Part shown: positions 22,564 through 23,930 of the stretch, piece after piece
Layout: every line of letters begins with the position of its first letter
Position numbering within the stretch: position 1 is the stretch's first letter
NCBI GenBank assembly: GCA_049282455.1
Contig: JBAPUB010000010.1
Location: 1 to 23,930 of the forward strand
Source: JBAPUB01 sp049282455
Lineage (GTDB): Bacteria; Actinomycetota; Actinomycetes; JAHEKZ01
Length of the DNA stretch: 23,930 nucleotides
Direction: 5' to 3'
Position numbers and translations under genes: made by a program
The notes under the pieces: generated by a model
Told to the model about the DNA's origin: nothing
Seen by the model: the letters and a program-made list of their open reading frames with translations, nothing else
Databases searched by the model: none

Positions 22564-22569
22564 TACGGT
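22564..22569 (+). promoter_or_regulatory. Possible -10 element for leaderless transcription of the oxidoreductase gene
   Basis: TACGGT fits TAnnnT and ends 6 nt before GTG 22576, the arrangement seen at leaderless genes in actinobacteria. The nearest Shine-Dalgarno-like AGGAG (22556-22560) is 15 nt from the GTG, which is too far for normal use. No good -35 is seen. Confidence 0.3.
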
Positions 22570-22575
22570 CCGAGC

Positions 22576-23930
22576 GTGGTCGATCTGCCTGTGCGACCAG
22601 AGCCTCAGGACTCCCTGCGGCTGGTTCGGGGAGCATGCCCTCACGACTGCCCGGACACCTGCGCTTGGACGGTCAGCGTGGAGCACGGCCGTGCGACGAA
22701 GGTGCAGGGGGATCCGGAGCACCCATTCACCAGGGGTGGCCTGTGCACCAAGGTCAATCGTTTCCTCGACGACCGCGTCTACCATCCCGACCGGATCCTC
22801 CAGCCGCTGCGACGAAGCGGACCCAAGGGCAGCGGGATGTTCACCCCGGTGTCATGGGACGAGGCCGTCACGCAGATCTCCGCCGGACTGAGCGACGTCG
22901 TCCAAGCACACGGCGGAGACGCGGTGATGCCCTACAGCTACATGGGGACCCAGGGACTGGTCCAGGGCGACGCAGTGAGCCAGGTGCTGTTCTCGCGGCT
23001 GGGAGCCACGAACCTCGTGCGAGCCGTGTGCGGCAGCGCCGGCAACTCCGGCGATGCTGTCACGATGGGAGGTGGTGCTGGGCTTCTCCCCGAGGAGCTC
23101 GAACACTCTCGGTTCGTCATGTTGTGGGGAACGAACACACTCTCGACCAACCTGCATCTGTGGCCGTACCTGCGCAAGGCGCGTGACGGCGGGGCGACCA
23201 TCGTGGTGGTCGACCCACTGCGCACCAGGACAGCCGCTGCCGCCGACTGGCATGTGCGCCCGTTGCCGGGCACGGATGCAGCCTTGGCGCTGGGAATGAT
23301 GCGCGTGATCGTGGACGAGCATCTGGTTGACGACGACTACGTCTCCGACTACACGGTGGGGTTCGACGCACTTCGAGACAGACTTCGTGACTACCCGGTC
23401 GACCGGGTCGCAGCCTTGACCGGAGTCGAGTCCGAGGAGATCGTTCGGCTGGCCCGGGCTTACGCCACGACGACGCCGGCCGCGATTCGTCTGCTCGTGG
23501 GCCTGGAGCACCACGAGTTCGGCGCCGAGACCTACCGCACGGTCGCATGTCTGCCCGCCCTCGTCGGCGCCTGGCGTCATCGGGGCGGGGGGCTGTGCCA
23601 CATGACGTTCCAGCTGTTCGGGGAGCTCGACTGGTCGTGCGGCCTGCACGTTCCTGAGAACCCTGCGCGTGAAGTGAACATGGTGCAGCTGGGCCGCGCC
23701 CTGACGAGCCTGCAGCCGCCGCTGCGCGCGCTTGTCGTCTACAACTCCAACCCTGCGGTCATCGCCCCGGAGCAGAACCTCGTCCTGAAGGGCCTGGGCC
23801 GCGACGACCTCTTCACCGTCGTGGTCGAGCACTTCATGACCGACACGGCACGCTATGCCGACTACGTGCTGCCGGCGACGACCCAGGTCGAGCACCACGA
23901 CGTCCTTTGGTCCTGGGGCCACACCTACCT
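22576..23930 (+). CDS. Molybdopterin oxidoreductase with N-terminal 4Fe-4S site (3' end outside window)
   Basis: About 451 codons are present and the frame is open at the window end. GTG 22576 gives M-VDLPVRPEPQDSL; GTG 22591 is an alternative. The 4Fe-4S domain is CPHDCPDTC with Cys21, Cys25 and Cys29 plus Cys57 in GGLCTKVNRF, typical of the DMSO reductase superfamily. MGD-binding regions follow: FTPVSWDEAVTQI, VMLWGTNTLSTNLHL, VVVDPLRTRTAAAADW, RPLPGTDAALALGMM, VVYNSNPAVIAPEQN and TDTARYADYVLPATT. Cys152 in VCGSAGNSG could be the molybdenum ligand, but this is tentative. There is no Tat signal, so the enzyme should be cytoplasmic. Substrate unknown; it resembles the poorly characterised oxidoreductases of this superfamily found in actinobacteria rather than a clear formate dehydrogenase or nitrate reductase. 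Confidence 0.9.
   Translation, partial: MVDLPVRPEPQDSLRLVRGACPHDCPDTCAWTVSVEHGRATKVQGDPEHPFTRGGLCTKVNRFLDDRVYHPDRILQPLRRSGPKGSGMFTPVSWDEAVTQISAGLSDVVQAHGGDAVMPYSYMGTQGLVQGDAVSQVLFSRLGATNLVRAVCGSAGNSGDAVTMGGGAGLLPEELEHSRFVMLWGTNTLSTNLHLWPYLRKARDGGATIVVVDPLRTRTAAAADWHVRPLPGTDAALALGMMRVIVDEHLVDDDYVSDYTVGFDALRDRLRDYPVDRVAALTGVESEEIVRLARAYATTTPAAIRLLVGLEHHEFGAETYRTVACLPALVGAWRHRGGGLCHMTFQLFGELDWSCGLHVPENPAREVNMVQLGRALTSLQPPLRALVVYNSNPAVIAPEQNLVLKGLGRDDLFTVVVEHFMTDTARYADYVLPATTQVEHHDVLWSWGHTY

Noticed and set aside
1..23930. Mobile elements, CRISPR arrays, tRNA or rRNA genes, toxin-antitoxin pairs.
   Set aside because: No spaced direct repeats, transposase or integrase motifs, tRNA cloverleaf or rRNA sequence were seen on either strand.

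Overview
The window is high-GC DNA with many GTG starts, strong Shine-Dalgarno sites and tightly overlapping genes (ATGA or TGATG junctions). It reads as chromosomal DNA of a Gram-positive actinobacterium. The genus cannot be fixed from the sequence. I see no rRNA, tRNA, CRISPR array, insertion sequence or phage gene.

Left third (1..9317, minus strand): one apparent operon transcribed right to left. It opens with a fused phosphatase/anti-sigma-kinase-type protein (GAF-like, PP2C/SpoIIE and HATPase domains, 7605..9317). Two STAS-domain antagonists and a soluble protein of unknown function follow. Next come five tandem paralogous polytopic membrane proteins of the 'LYDIDR..SRT' type, which look like histidine-kinase sensor halves without the kinase. 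The operon ends with an FAD-dependent oxidoreductase cut by the window edge. Junctions are short gaps or overlaps of 1 to 14 nt, so co-expression is likely. Two neighbouring membrane paralogues share a 125-bp C-terminal patch with 123 identical bases, which suggests recent gene conversion. No sigma factor is visible, so the output of the partner switch is unknown.

Middle (9318..12356): a 216-bp divergent intergenic region, then a large BTAD/AAA/TPR transcriptional regulator on the plus strand. Its P-loop has Arg in place of the Walker A Lys. A 12-bp repeat with a GTG in every unit sits at its start.

Sugar locus (12370..22050): a divergent catabolic cluster. Leftward are a NodB-type deacetylase without a signal peptide and an ABC ATPase. 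Rightward are a ROK repressor, a lipoprotein sugar-binding protein, two permeases, a GH4 glycosidase, a BadF-type sugar kinase and a double-SIS sugar-phosphate isomerase/deaminase. The 114-bp divergent region holds a 19-bp imperfect palindrome flanked by promoter-like elements for both directions. The set fits import and cytoplasmic breakdown of a small amino-sugar oligosaccharide. A deacetylase acting inside the cell might replace the missing GlcNAc-6-P deacetylase (NagA). That substrate assignment is inference.

Right edge (22086..23930): a small Cys/His-rich conserved-looking hypothetical on the minus strand, and the 5' part of a 4Fe-4S molybdopterin oxidoreductase on the plus strand.
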